Assembly: GCA_012026855.1 (NCBI GenBank) | Contig: VEOV01000055.1 | Span: 1 to 5,810 of the forward strand | Length of the DNA stretch: 5,810 nt | Reading direction: 5' to 3' | Source of the DNA: Geobacter sp. | Lineage (GTDB): Bacteria; Desulfobacterota; Desulfuromonadia; Geobacterales; DSM-12255 | Shown: one piece after another, positions 1 through 5,810 of the stretch | How positions within the stretch are numbered: the stretch's first letter is position 1 | How the letters are laid out: each line of letters begins with the position of its first letter | Made by a program: the position numbers and the translations under genes | The notes under the pieces: model-generated | Databases searched by the model: none | What the model was told of the DNA's origin: nothing | Seen by the model: only the letters and a program-made list of their open reading frames with translations

Positions 1-2417
1 ATGCCATCCAGTGCCGCATCACCACCGAGGACCCGGCCAACAACTTTGCCCCGGACTTCGGCACCCTGACCACCTACCGCTCGGCCGCCGGCTTCGGTGT
101 CCGTCTTGACGCCGGCAACGCCTCCACCGGCGCCAAGATCACCCCCCACTACGATTCGCTGCTGGTCAAGGTCAGCTCCTGGGGACTCTCTTTTGTTGAA
201 GCGGCCCATATTATGAACCGCTCCCTGCAGGAGTTCCGGGTCCGCGGCGTCAAGACCAATATCGGCTTCCTGGAGAATGTGGTCACCCATCCCGTCTTCC
301 TCAAAGGGAAGTGCGACACCTCCTTCATCGAGAAACACCCGGAACTCCTCAGGTTCCGTGAGAAAAAGGACCGTGCCAGTAAGGTGCTCTCCTTCCTGGG
401 GGATGTCATTGTCAACGGTTCTCCCGGTGTGGCCAAGCCGCTCAAGTCTGGCGAACTGATCGAGGCAACCGTGCCGGAGATCGACTTCACCAAGCCGCGC
501 CCGGCAGGGAGCAAAGACCTTTTCATGAAGCTGGGCGCCGAGGGGCTCTCCAAGTGGATACTGGAGCAGAAGAAGCTGCTCATCACCGACACCACCATGC
601 GTGACGCCCACCAGTCCAACCTGGCAACCAGGGTCCGCACCTACGACCTGCTGAAGATTGCCGAGCCGACCTCATATCTGGGATCTGACCTCTTCTCCCT
701 TGAGTGCTGGGGGGGCGCCACCTTCGACGTTTCCATGCGTTTTCTCAAAGAAGACCCGTGGCAGCGGCTCCACAAGCTGTCGGAAGCAGTGCCCAACATT
801 CTTTTCCAGATGCTGCTGCGCGGCTCCAATGCCGTCGGCTACACCAACTACCCGGACAACGTAGTGCAGAAGTTCGTCGAAGAGGCTGCCAACTCCGGTG
901 TCGACATCTTCCGGGTCTTCGACTCCCTCAACTGGACCACCGGCATGAAGGTGGCTATGGAGGCGGTCAGGAAGAGCGGCAAGATCTGCGAGGCGGCCAT
1001 CTGCTACACCGGAGATATCACCGATCCGAAGCGGGACAAATACCCGCTGGAATACTATGTCAACATGGCCAAAGAGCTGGAGCAGATGGGGGCCCACATC
1101 CTGGCCATCAAGGATATGGCCGGTCTCCTCAAACCGCTGGCGGCCTACAAACTGGTCAAGGCCCTCAAGGAGAGCATCGGCATTCCGGTACACCTCCATA
1201 CCCACGACACCTCCAGCAACGGCTCGGCCATGCTGCTCAAAGCCAGCGAAGCCGGGGTGGACATCGTCGATGCCGCCCTCTCCTCCCTCTCCGGCCTGAC
1301 CGCCCAGCCAAACCTGAACGCCCTGGTGGCAACCCTTGAGGGGAGCGAGCGCGACCCGCAGGTCAACGCCCGCGGTCTCCAGCAGCTGGCCAACTACTGG
1401 GAAACGGTGCGCGACTACTATGCGCCGTTTGAATCAGGCCTGAAAAGCGGCACTGCCGAGGTTTACCACCACGAGATCCCGGGTGGCCAGTACTCCAACT
1501 ACAAGCCCCAGGTGGCCGGTCTAGGACTGATCGAGCGCTGGGAAGAGTGCAAGGAGATGTACCACAAGGTCAACATGATGTTCGGCGACATTGTCAAGGT
1601 AACTCCCTCATCCAAGGTTGTCGGCGACATGGCCATGTTCCTGGTGAAGAACAACCTCCAACCGGAAGATGTCTACACCTCTACTGAAGAGCTGGCCTTC
1701 CCCGAGTCGGTAGTGGGGATGTTCAAGGGGATGCTCGGCCAGCCGTACCAGGGGTGGCCTGAGGAGTTGCAGAAAATAGTCCTCAAGGGGCAGGAGCCGA
1801 TCTCCTGCCGCCCGGGAGAGCTGCTTGAGCCGGTGGAGTTCGAGGAAGAGCGGGAGAAACTGGAGGAGAAGCTGGGGCACAGGAGCGACGACAAGGCACT
1901 GATCTCGGCCATCCTCTACCCCAATGTCTTCCCCGAATTCGACCGTCACCGCCAGGATTACTCCGACACATCGGTAATCCCGACCCCGATATTCTTTTAC
2001 GGCCTGGAGCCGGGCCAGGAGACCTCCTTGGACATCGAGGCCGGCAAGACCCTGATCATCAAGCTCAACGCCATCGGCAAGGTGCAAGCCGCCGGCACCC
2101 GGCAAGTCTATTTCGAACTGAACGGCAACGCCCGGTCAGTCACGGTACGCGACCAGTCAATCCAGAGTGACACTGCCGCCAGAGAGAAGGCTGACAAAGG
2201 CAACCCCAGCCACGTCGGCGCACCGATGCCGGGCAAAGTCCTCAAGGTCAGCGTCAAGGCCGGTGATGAGGTCAAAGCCGGCGATGTACTCATGGTCACC
2301 GAGGCCATGAAGATGGAGACCAACATCAAGGCCAAGGCTGACGGCAAGGTGGGCGAGGTCAAGTTTAAAGAGGGTGAAAAGGTTGAAAAAGAAGATTTAG
2401 TGATTGTAATGGCTTAA
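1..2417 (+). CDS. pyc: Pyruvate carboxylase, single-chain (5' partial)
   Basis: Biotin enzyme that carboxylates pyruvate to oxaloacetate using ATP and bicarbonate in the cytoplasm. The frame is open to the left edge (first complete codon at base 3), giving 804 residues. The family is about 1150 long, so roughly the first 340, the ATP-grasp part of biotin carboxylase, are missing. The ATG at 213 is an internal Met, since the upstream residues (AIQCRITTEDP, then YDSLLVKV) are standard biotin-carboxylase C-terminus. Numbered from base 3, domains are: biotin-carboxylase C-terminus 1-115; linker/allosteric region 115-190; carboxyltransferase barrel from about 193 with TMRDAHQS (Asp201), the metal-site Lys370 in IKDMAG and metal ligands His399/His401 in HLHTHD; Thr534 in VTPSSK, matching the proton-transfer Thr; biotinyl carrier 738-804 with EAMKM and biotinyl Lys770, 35th from the end. 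All catalytic residues expected in this part are present and no frameshift is seen. Having the transferase and carrier on the same chain as biotin carboxylase excludes the split PycA/PycB form and the separate oxaloacetate decarboxylase alpha chain. Confidence 0.97.
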   Translation, partial: AIQCRITTEDPANNFAPDFGTLTTYRSAAGFGVRLDAGNASTGAKITPHYDSLLVKVSSWGLSFVEAAHIMNRSLQEFRVRGVKTNIGFLENVVTHPVFLKGKCDTSFIEKHPELLRFREKKDRASKVLSFLGDVIVNGSPGVAKPLKSGELIEATVPEIDFTKPRPAGSKDLFMKLGAEGLSKWILEQKKLLITDTTMRDAHQSNLATRVRTYDLLKIAEPTSYLGSDLFSLECWGGATFDVSMRFLKEDPWQRLHKLSEAVPNILFQMLLRGSNAVGYTNYPDNVVQKFVEEAANSGVDIFRVFDSLNWTTGMKVAMEAVRKSGKICEAAICYTGDITDPKRDKYPLEYYVNMAKELEQMGAHILAIKDMAGLLKPLAAYKLVKALKESIGIPVHLHTHDTSSNGSAMLLKASEAGVDIVDAALSSLSGLTAQPNLNALVATLEGSERDPQVNARGLQQLANYWETVRDYYAPFESGLKSGTAEVYHHEIPGGQYSNYKPQVAGLGLIERWEECKEMYHKVNMMFGDIVKVTPSSKVVGDMAMFLVKNNLQPEDVYTSTEELAFPESVVGMFKGMLGQPYQGWPEELQKIVLKGQEPISCRPGELLEPVEFEEEREKLEEKLGHRSDDKALISAILYPNVFPEFDRHRQDYSDTSVIPTPIFFYGLEPGQETSLDIEAGKTLIIKLNAIGKVQAAGTRQVYFELNGNARSVTVRDQSIQSDTAAREKADKGNPSHVGAPMPGKVLKVSVKAGDEVKAGDVLMVTEAMKMETNIKAKADGKVGEVKFKEGEKVEKEDLVIVMA

Positions 2418-2427
2418 CGACTCATCG

Positions 2428-2443
2428 ATCGGGGAAACCCGAT
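2428..2443 (+). other. Small GAAA-tetraloop hairpin after pyc
   Basis: Bases 2428-2433 (ATCGGG) and 2438-2443 (CCCGAT) form a perfect 6-bp stem closed by GAAA, a GNRA tetraloop and therefore unusually stable for its size in RNA. It begins 10 bases after the pyc stop codon and 7 bases before the terminator stem. No U-run follows, so it is not itself an intrinsic terminator. It may stabilise the pyc mRNA 3' end or be coincidental; the sequence does not decide. Confidence 0.45.
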
Positions 2444-2450
2444 ATTAACG

Positions 2451-2492
2451 AAAAACGCCCCGCTCCGGTTCATTCCGGGCGGGGCGTTTTTT
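2451..2492. terminator. Bidirectional intrinsic terminator between convergent genes
   Basis: Bases 2451-2463 (AAAAACGCCCCGC) are exactly complementary to 2479-2491 (GCGGGGCGTTTTT). The stem continues with CCGG at 2465-2468 pairing with 2475-2478, with T2464 bulged and a 6-base loop (TTCATT). On the plus strand the GC-rich stem is followed by six T's (2487-2492). On the minus strand the A-run 2451-2455 becomes the U-tract. It lies 33 bases after the pyc stop and 19 bases after the response-regulator stop, so one structure can end both converging transcripts. Confidence 0.93.
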
Positions 2493-2510
2493 ATCATCCA
2501 TCAGCCGCAG

Positions 2511-3131
2511 CTACTCCTTTGGCACCTTTTCACAATGCTCCGGATAAAGCTCCTTCATGCAGTCATTGCAGATGCCGTGACTGAACAGTGCATCGGAATG
2601 TTCGCTGATATACTCTTCCACCTGCTGCCAGTAACCGGCATCGTCCCTGATTTTCTTGCACGTCGAACAGATGGGTATGATACCGCTGAGCACCTTGATA
2701 TGTGCCATGGCTGCTTCAAGTTCGGCATTGCGCTGCTTGAGCAGATCTCTCTGCCGTTTCATTTCAAGGTGGTTATGGACGCGCAGCTTGACCAGTTCAG
2801 GGTTGAATGGCTTGGTAATGTAGTCGGCCGCCCCCAGAGTCAAACCCTTTGACTCTTCCTCGGGACGATCGAGGGCAGTAATGAAGATAATGGGAGTTTC
2901 ACTGAATGTGTCATTGGTTTTCAGGAAATGGCAAACCTTGTAGCCGTCCATCACCGGCATCATCACATCCAGCATGATCAGATCCGGTCTGACCTGTTCT
3001 GCAAGGCGCAAAGCCTCAGTGCCGCTCAGGGCGAAGTAAGTGTCATACTCCCGGGAGAGCAGTTCGCCCAGGATCTGAACATTCTCCGGAACGTCGTCAA
3101 CAATCAGCACTGTCGGTTTTTTGTCGGGCAT
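2511..3131 (-). CDS. Response regulator with C-terminal Cys-pair (zinc-ribbon-like) tail
   Basis: A cytoplasmic two-component receiver protein of 206 residues. Residues 6-122 are a complete CheY-like domain: acidic pair Asp12-Asp13, phosphoacceptor Asp55 in MLDVMMP, switch Thr85 in FITALD, and Lys107 in TKPF, so phosphorylation looks possible. Residues 122-150 are a charged helix likely to form a coiled coil. The tail, 151-200, has no helix-turn-helix, GGDEF, HD or kinase domain. It carries CSTC at 155-158 and CNDC at 188-191, separated by a GYW and SHGI-containing stretch, which resembles a Cys4 metal-binding or redox site. I recognise this tail type from regulators and PAS proteins of Geobacter relatives, but know no function for it. 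The ATG at 3131 has AAGGGG six bases upstream. The gene starts 27 bases after the cytochrome stop, so the two are probably co-transcribed. No cognate histidine kinase is in the window. Confidence 0.93.
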   Translation of the reverse strand: MPDKKPTVLIVDDVPENVQILGELLSREYDTYFALSGTEALRLAEQVRPDLIMLDVMMPVMDGYKVCHFLKTNDTFSETPIIFITALDRPEEESKGLTLGAADYITKPFNPELVKLRVHNHLEMKRQRDLLKQRNAELEAAMAHIKVLSGIIPICSTCKKIRDDAGYWQQVEEYISEHSDALFSHGICNDCMKELYPEHCEKVPKE

Positions 3132-3158
3132 GCATTACCCCTTTAGGGAGCAGGCTGA

Positions 3159-3437
3159 TCAATCCTTGCTGGCATTGCCATGGCACTGGGCGCAGTGGCG
3201 GGTCGGGCCGGCACCCTCCTTGGTGTGGCAGCCGATGCAGAGCTTATGGGCCTTCTGCTTGTCAAGCCCACCCGGGAAGGGGCGTGGCGGCCCCTCATGG
3301 CACTCGGTACAGGGAAAGAGCCCCATATGCTTTGAGTGATTGAAGTCGATGTCACCATTGTAAGCCTTGAATACCTTGGCCTGGGCCAGAGATGTCAGCA
3401 TGATTGAGCAAAGGACAACATATATGAGCTGTTTCAT
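3159..3437 (-). CDS. Periplasmic triheme c7-type cytochrome (PpcA-like)
   Basis: A 92-residue precursor. Residues 1-20 are a Sec signal peptide (Lys3, a hydrophobic core, then LAQA before Lys21), giving a mature protein of about 72 residues, the size of the Geobacter Ppc cytochromes. It has three heme-binding CXXCH motifs: CTECH 43-47, CIGCH 67-71 and CAQCH 82-86. Candidate distal ligands are His34 and His37 in the NGDIDFNHSKH segment, equivalent to the NGD-FPH--H start of PpcA, and His64 in KAHK. These give three bis-His hemes. By homology it shuttles electrons from the inner membrane toward outer-membrane carriers. It differs from PpcA in having about eight lysines in the mature chain, far fewer than the Lys-rich PpcA, and an extra His81 beside the third heme motif. 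The ATG at 3437 has GGAG eight bases upstream. It follows ptsP by 81 bases and precedes the response regulator by 27. I cannot assign it to a named paralogue (PpcA-E). Confidence 0.93.
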   Translation of the reverse strand: MKQLIYVVLCSIMLTSLAQAKVFKAYNGDIDFNHSKHMGLFPCTECHEGPPRPFPGGLDKQKAHKLCIGCHTKEGAGPTRHCAQCHGNASKD

Positions 3438-3473
3438 TCTTAAAACTCCGCATCAGCATTGATATTGTGCAGC

Positions 3474-3502
3474 TTTATACGTTACGGCAGGTAAAATCTC
3501 CA
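3474..3502 (-). promoter_or_regulatory. Candidate sigma-70 promoter for the cytochrome-regulator pair
   Basis: Read on the minus strand, TGGAGA (3502-3497, four of six matches to TTGACA) is followed after exactly 17 bases by TATAAA (3479-3474, five of six matches to TATAAT). Transcription would begin near 3467, leaving a leader of about 30 bases that contains the cytochrome's GGAG ribosome site. It sits in the 81-bp gap between ptsP and the cytochrome gene. The -35 match is modest and short AT-rich gaps give chance hits, so this is only a candidate. Confidence 0.35.
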
Positions 3503-3518
3503 GTAAAAAATCCAGGTA

Positions 3519-5810
3519 TCAGCAGACTATGCCAAGCTCAAGACCGGCATCCTTCAGATAGGCAGCGACCTCCTCACAGCCTGACAGCTGCAGGACATCT
3601 GCAGCTACTTTCTGCGCTGCCGCCATTGTGGTGCCGCAAATAGCCTGTTTGACAAAGGGGATAGCCGGGGATGCCATGCTCAACTCGCTGATGCCCATGC
3701 CGGCCAAGAGTAGCGCCGAAAGCGGATCAGATGCCATTTCGCCACAGAGCGACACCGGGATTTTGGCGCTGGCGGCAGCAGCGGCAACCTGTCTGATGGA
3801 GTGCAGGATCGCAGGATGGTATGGGTTGTAGTAGTTCTTCACCTTGGCATTGTTCCGGTCAGCTGCCAGGGTGTACTGAATCAGGTCATTGGTGCCGATG
3901 CTGATGAAATCGGCATGTTTTGCCAGCAGGGGTGCAGTCTGCACTGCGGCCGGAATCTCGATCATTATCCCCAGCGGGACAGCCGGGTTGAACTGAACCC
4001 CGGCAGCAGTCAACTCATCCTTCACCTCGTCGACAATGGCGCGAATCAGAAGCAGTTCGTCCACCCCGGAGATCATCGGAAACATTATGCGGCTGGACCG
4101 CCCTGCAGAGGCGATCATGATGGCCGCCAGCTGGTCCTTGAAGATGTCGCGGCGCTCAAGGAAAATCCGGATTGCCCGCCACCCCATGAATGGATTGTCC
4201 TCCTGGGGGTGGTCAAAGTAGGGCAATGCCTTGTCGCCACCGATATCAAGGGTCCTGAAGGTGACCTGCTGACCGGGGAAGCCATCCAGAATCCGTGAAT
4301 AGATGAGCTGCTGTTCGTTTCTGTCAGGGAACTGCCGCCGCGCCATGAAAGGGAACTCTGTCCGGTAGAGCCCGCCACCCTCGGCACCGTTGGCAGCTGC
4401 CATCCTGATGTCGCTGATGAGCCCGATATTGGCTTTCAGGGAAATCCGGTAGCCGTCCCTGGTTATTGCCGGCGTCGACGCAAGCCCTTCCAGCTCCTCC
4501 CGCCTGGTGCTGTAATCCTTATTGAGCCGCTCGTACTCGACCTTTATGCTTTTCACCGGATTAATGTAGATGTGGCCACTGTTGCCGTCGATAATCATCT
4601 CATCTTTCAGCGAGAGGCTGCGCAACAGGCCGTCAACACCGACAACGGCAGGGATACCCAGCGATCTGGAGATAATCGCCGCGTGGGAATTTACATCACC
4701 CCTTTCGGTGACTATGCCGAGGACATTATCCAGATCCAGGATTGCCAGATCGGAGGGGAGGATTTCGGCAGCCACCAGCAGCCGTTTTTCCAGCAGCTGC
4801 GGCGCAGCAGCATCATTACCGTCAAGGGCATCGATGATACGCCGGCCGATATCTTCCATGTCTGCCGAACGACTCTGCAGATAGGGATCAGTCATATTGG
4901 AGAAGGCATCGATGTAATGGCAGACGACCTCCTGAACCGCACGGGCGGCACCAAACTCCCTGGCCACGAGGTCATGAATTTTGGCGATAAAGCCCCGGTC
5001 CTCCAGAATCATCAAATGGGTGTGGAAGATGGCGGCATCCTCCTCCGAAAGCCGCTCTGCCACCCGCTTTTCCATGTAAATGGTCTGAATCCTGGCCTTT
5101 TCCAGCGCCATGGTAAGCCGGTGCAGTTCCTCTTCAGGTGGGAGAGCCGTCTCTACAATCGAGGCACGCAGAGGATTGCGACGATTAAGCAGATATATAC
5201 CGCCGGTAGCAAAACCGGGCGAGACAGCAGTGCCGACAAATGCAGCCGGCTTGTCAGCTGCTGCAGACTTCTCAGCAGTCAAGGCAACATCAACCGGGTG
5301 CATCTTCTTCAGCTGCTGTTCAAGACGGGCCCGCTCCTCATCCTTGCACCTGATGGAATCCAGCAGCTTGGCATTGATAACAATACTGGCTATCTGGTAG
5401 GCAATGGTGGAGAGGGTACTAATCTCGGTCGGCGTGTAGCTGCGGGGGTCACGGTGCTGAACGACAATTACCCCTACCGGGCTCTTCCGCTCGAACATCG
5501 GAATGCCGAGAAAGGAGTGATAACGCTCCTCGCCCGACTCCTTGAAGTATTTGTAACGGGGGTGTTCCTGGGCATTTTCAAGGCTGACGACGCTCCTCTG
5601 TTCAACCACCAGCCCGGTAAGACCTTCGGAGACATTCATGGTGATACTGCCGACAGAAGCTCTGGCAAGGCCCTTGGTAGCGTGCAGGCGCAGCGTTTCA
5701 CCATCGTCGTCAAGCAGATATATGGAGCAGACCTCGGAGTTCATCCGCTTAGACACCAGAGCGACGATATTGTCCAAGGTCTCCTGCAGGTCATGGGAAT
5801 GGAGGATCAG
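3519..5810 (-). CDS. ptsP: PEP-protein phosphotransferase of the nitrogen PTS, EI-Ntr with GAF domain (5' partial)
   Basis: Cytoplasmic enzyme that autophosphorylates from PEP and passes phosphate to NPr, heading the regulatory PTS-Ntr cascade (EI-Ntr, NPr, EIIA-Ntr). The frame is open to the right edge, giving 763 residues; the real start lies outside. A TTG at 5777 could be called as a start, but the 11 codons before it read LILHSHDLQET, which fits the usual PtsP N-terminus. Numbered from the edge: GAF domain 1-150; charged helix 150-172 and Ala/Lys-rich linker to 190; PEP-utiliser N-terminal and NPr-binding region from 195 (VSPGFATGG); phosphohistidine domain with His376 in VNSHAAI; PEP-binding barrel from about 450 with YRTEF (Arg483), FRTLDIGGDK (Arg519), IEIPAA, GTNDLIQY and the catalytic Cys689 in SLCGEM. 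All expected active-site residues are present. The GAF domain separates it from the sugar-PTS enzyme I (about 575 residues, none). Ligand of the GAF domain cannot be told. It is the first gene seen of the leftward run toward the cytochrome. Confidence 0.95.
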   Translation of the reverse strand: MILHSHDLQETLDNIVALVSKRMNSEVCSIYLLDDDGETLRLHATKGLARASVGSITMNVSEGLTGLVVEQRSVVSLENAQEHPRYKYFKESGEERYHSFLGIPMFERKSPVGVIVVQHRDPRSYTPTEISTLSTIAYQIASIVINAKLLDSIRCKDEERARLEQQLKKMHPVDVALTAEKSAAADKPAAFVGTAVSPGFATGGIYLLNRRNPLRASIVETALPPEEELHRLTMALEKARIQTIYMEKRVAERLSEEDAAIFHTHLMILEDRGFIAKIHDLVAREFGAARAVQEVVCHYIDAFSNMTDPYLQSRSADMEDIGRRIIDALDGNDAAAPQLLEKRLLVAAEILPSDLAILDLDNVLGIVTERGDVNSHAAIISRSLGIPAVVGVDGLLRSLSLKDEMIIDGNSGHIYINPVKSIKVEYERLNKDYSTRREELEGLASTPAITRDGYRISLKANIGLISDIRMAAANGAEGGGLYRTEFPFMARRQFPDRNEQQLIYSRILDGFPGQQVTFRTLDIGGDKALPYFDHPQEDNPFMGWRAIRIFLERRDIFKDQLAAIMIASAGRSSRIMFPMISGVDELLLIRAIVDEVKDELTAAGVQFNPAVPLGIMIEIPAAVQTAPLLAKHADFISIGTNDLIQYTLAADRNNAKVKNYYNPYHPAILHSIRQVAAAAASAKIPVSLCGEMASDPLSALLLAGMGISELSMASPAIPFVKQAICGTTMAAAQKVAADVLQLSGCEEVAAYLKDAGLELGIVC

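Noticed and set aside
1..66. ATG at the very first base as a gene start
   Set aside because: That frame reaches a stop within about 22 codons, while the frame starting at base 3 is continuous conserved pyruvate carboxylase.
672..1205. A 177-codon minus-strand frame opposite pyc, and a similar one at 1608-2105
   Set aside because: Both are antisense to catalytic regions of pyruvate carboxylase and have no recognisable family; the plus-strand frame explains the conservation.
2535..3146. Plus-strand open frames opposite the response regulator (2535-2852, 2928-3146)
   Set aside because: They mirror the receiver and tail coding sequence, with His/Leu-rich composition typical of shadows, and the minus-strand frame has every receiver motif.
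3139..3148. CCCTTTAGGG palindrome at the response regulator's ribosome site
   Set aside because: A four-base stem with a two-base loop cannot form a useful RNA hairpin; it is simply the AAGGGG ribosome site with a chance complement.
3486..3504. Sigma-54 promoter (GG-N10-GC) upstream of the cytochrome, considered because such promoters are common in Geobacter
   Set aside because: The GG and GC in TGGAGATTTTACCTGC on the minus strand are separated by 11 bases rather than the strict 10, and the remaining consensus bases do not match.
3801..4298. A 165-codon open frame on the plus strand inside ptsP
   Set aside because: It lies wholly opposite the conserved PEP-binding barrel of ptsP, shows no recognisable domain, and is what a GC-rich antisense frame produces by chance.

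Overview
The window most likely comes from a dissimilatory metal-reducing deltaproteobacterium of the Geobacter/Geotalea group (Desulfuromonadia). Three things point there: a small PpcA-like triheme c7 cytochrome, a GAF-containing nitrogen-PTS enzyme I (PtsP) in a window with no sugar-PTS gene, and a response regulator with a C-terminal Cys-pair tail of a kind I associate with this lineage. This is inference from gene content and protein similarity recalled from memory; no search was run.

Layout. Bases 1-2417 (+) are the 3' two-thirds of a single-chain pyruvate carboxylase gene, whose start lies left of the window. Bases 2418-2510 hold a small GAAA-tetraloop hairpin and a strong bidirectional terminator. 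Everything to the right is on the minus strand, transcribed right to left: ptsP (5810-3519, start beyond the right edge), a triheme periplasmic c-type cytochrome (3437-3159), and a response regulator (3131-2511). That run converges on pyc and shares its terminator. The cytochrome and regulator are 27 bp apart and probably co-transcribed. The 81-bp gap behind ptsP contains a candidate sigma-70 promoter, so the cytochrome-regulator pair could also be transcribed independently. There is no stretch longer than 93 bp without a gene.

How the genes may work together. Pyruvate carboxylase supplies oxaloacetate from pyruvate, an anaplerotic step important in acetate-fed Geobacteraceae. PtsP passes phosphate from PEP to NPr in the regulatory PTS-Ntr and senses a small molecule through its GAF domain. 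The cytochrome carries electrons in the periplasm. The regulator is a cytoplasmic two-component receiver without a DNA-binding domain. PEP/pyruvate chemistry links the two ends of the window loosely, but they lie on opposite strands and are not one operon. No mobile element, CRISPR array, tRNA or rRNA gene was seen. The least explained item is the regulator's Cys-pair tail next to a cytochrome gene.
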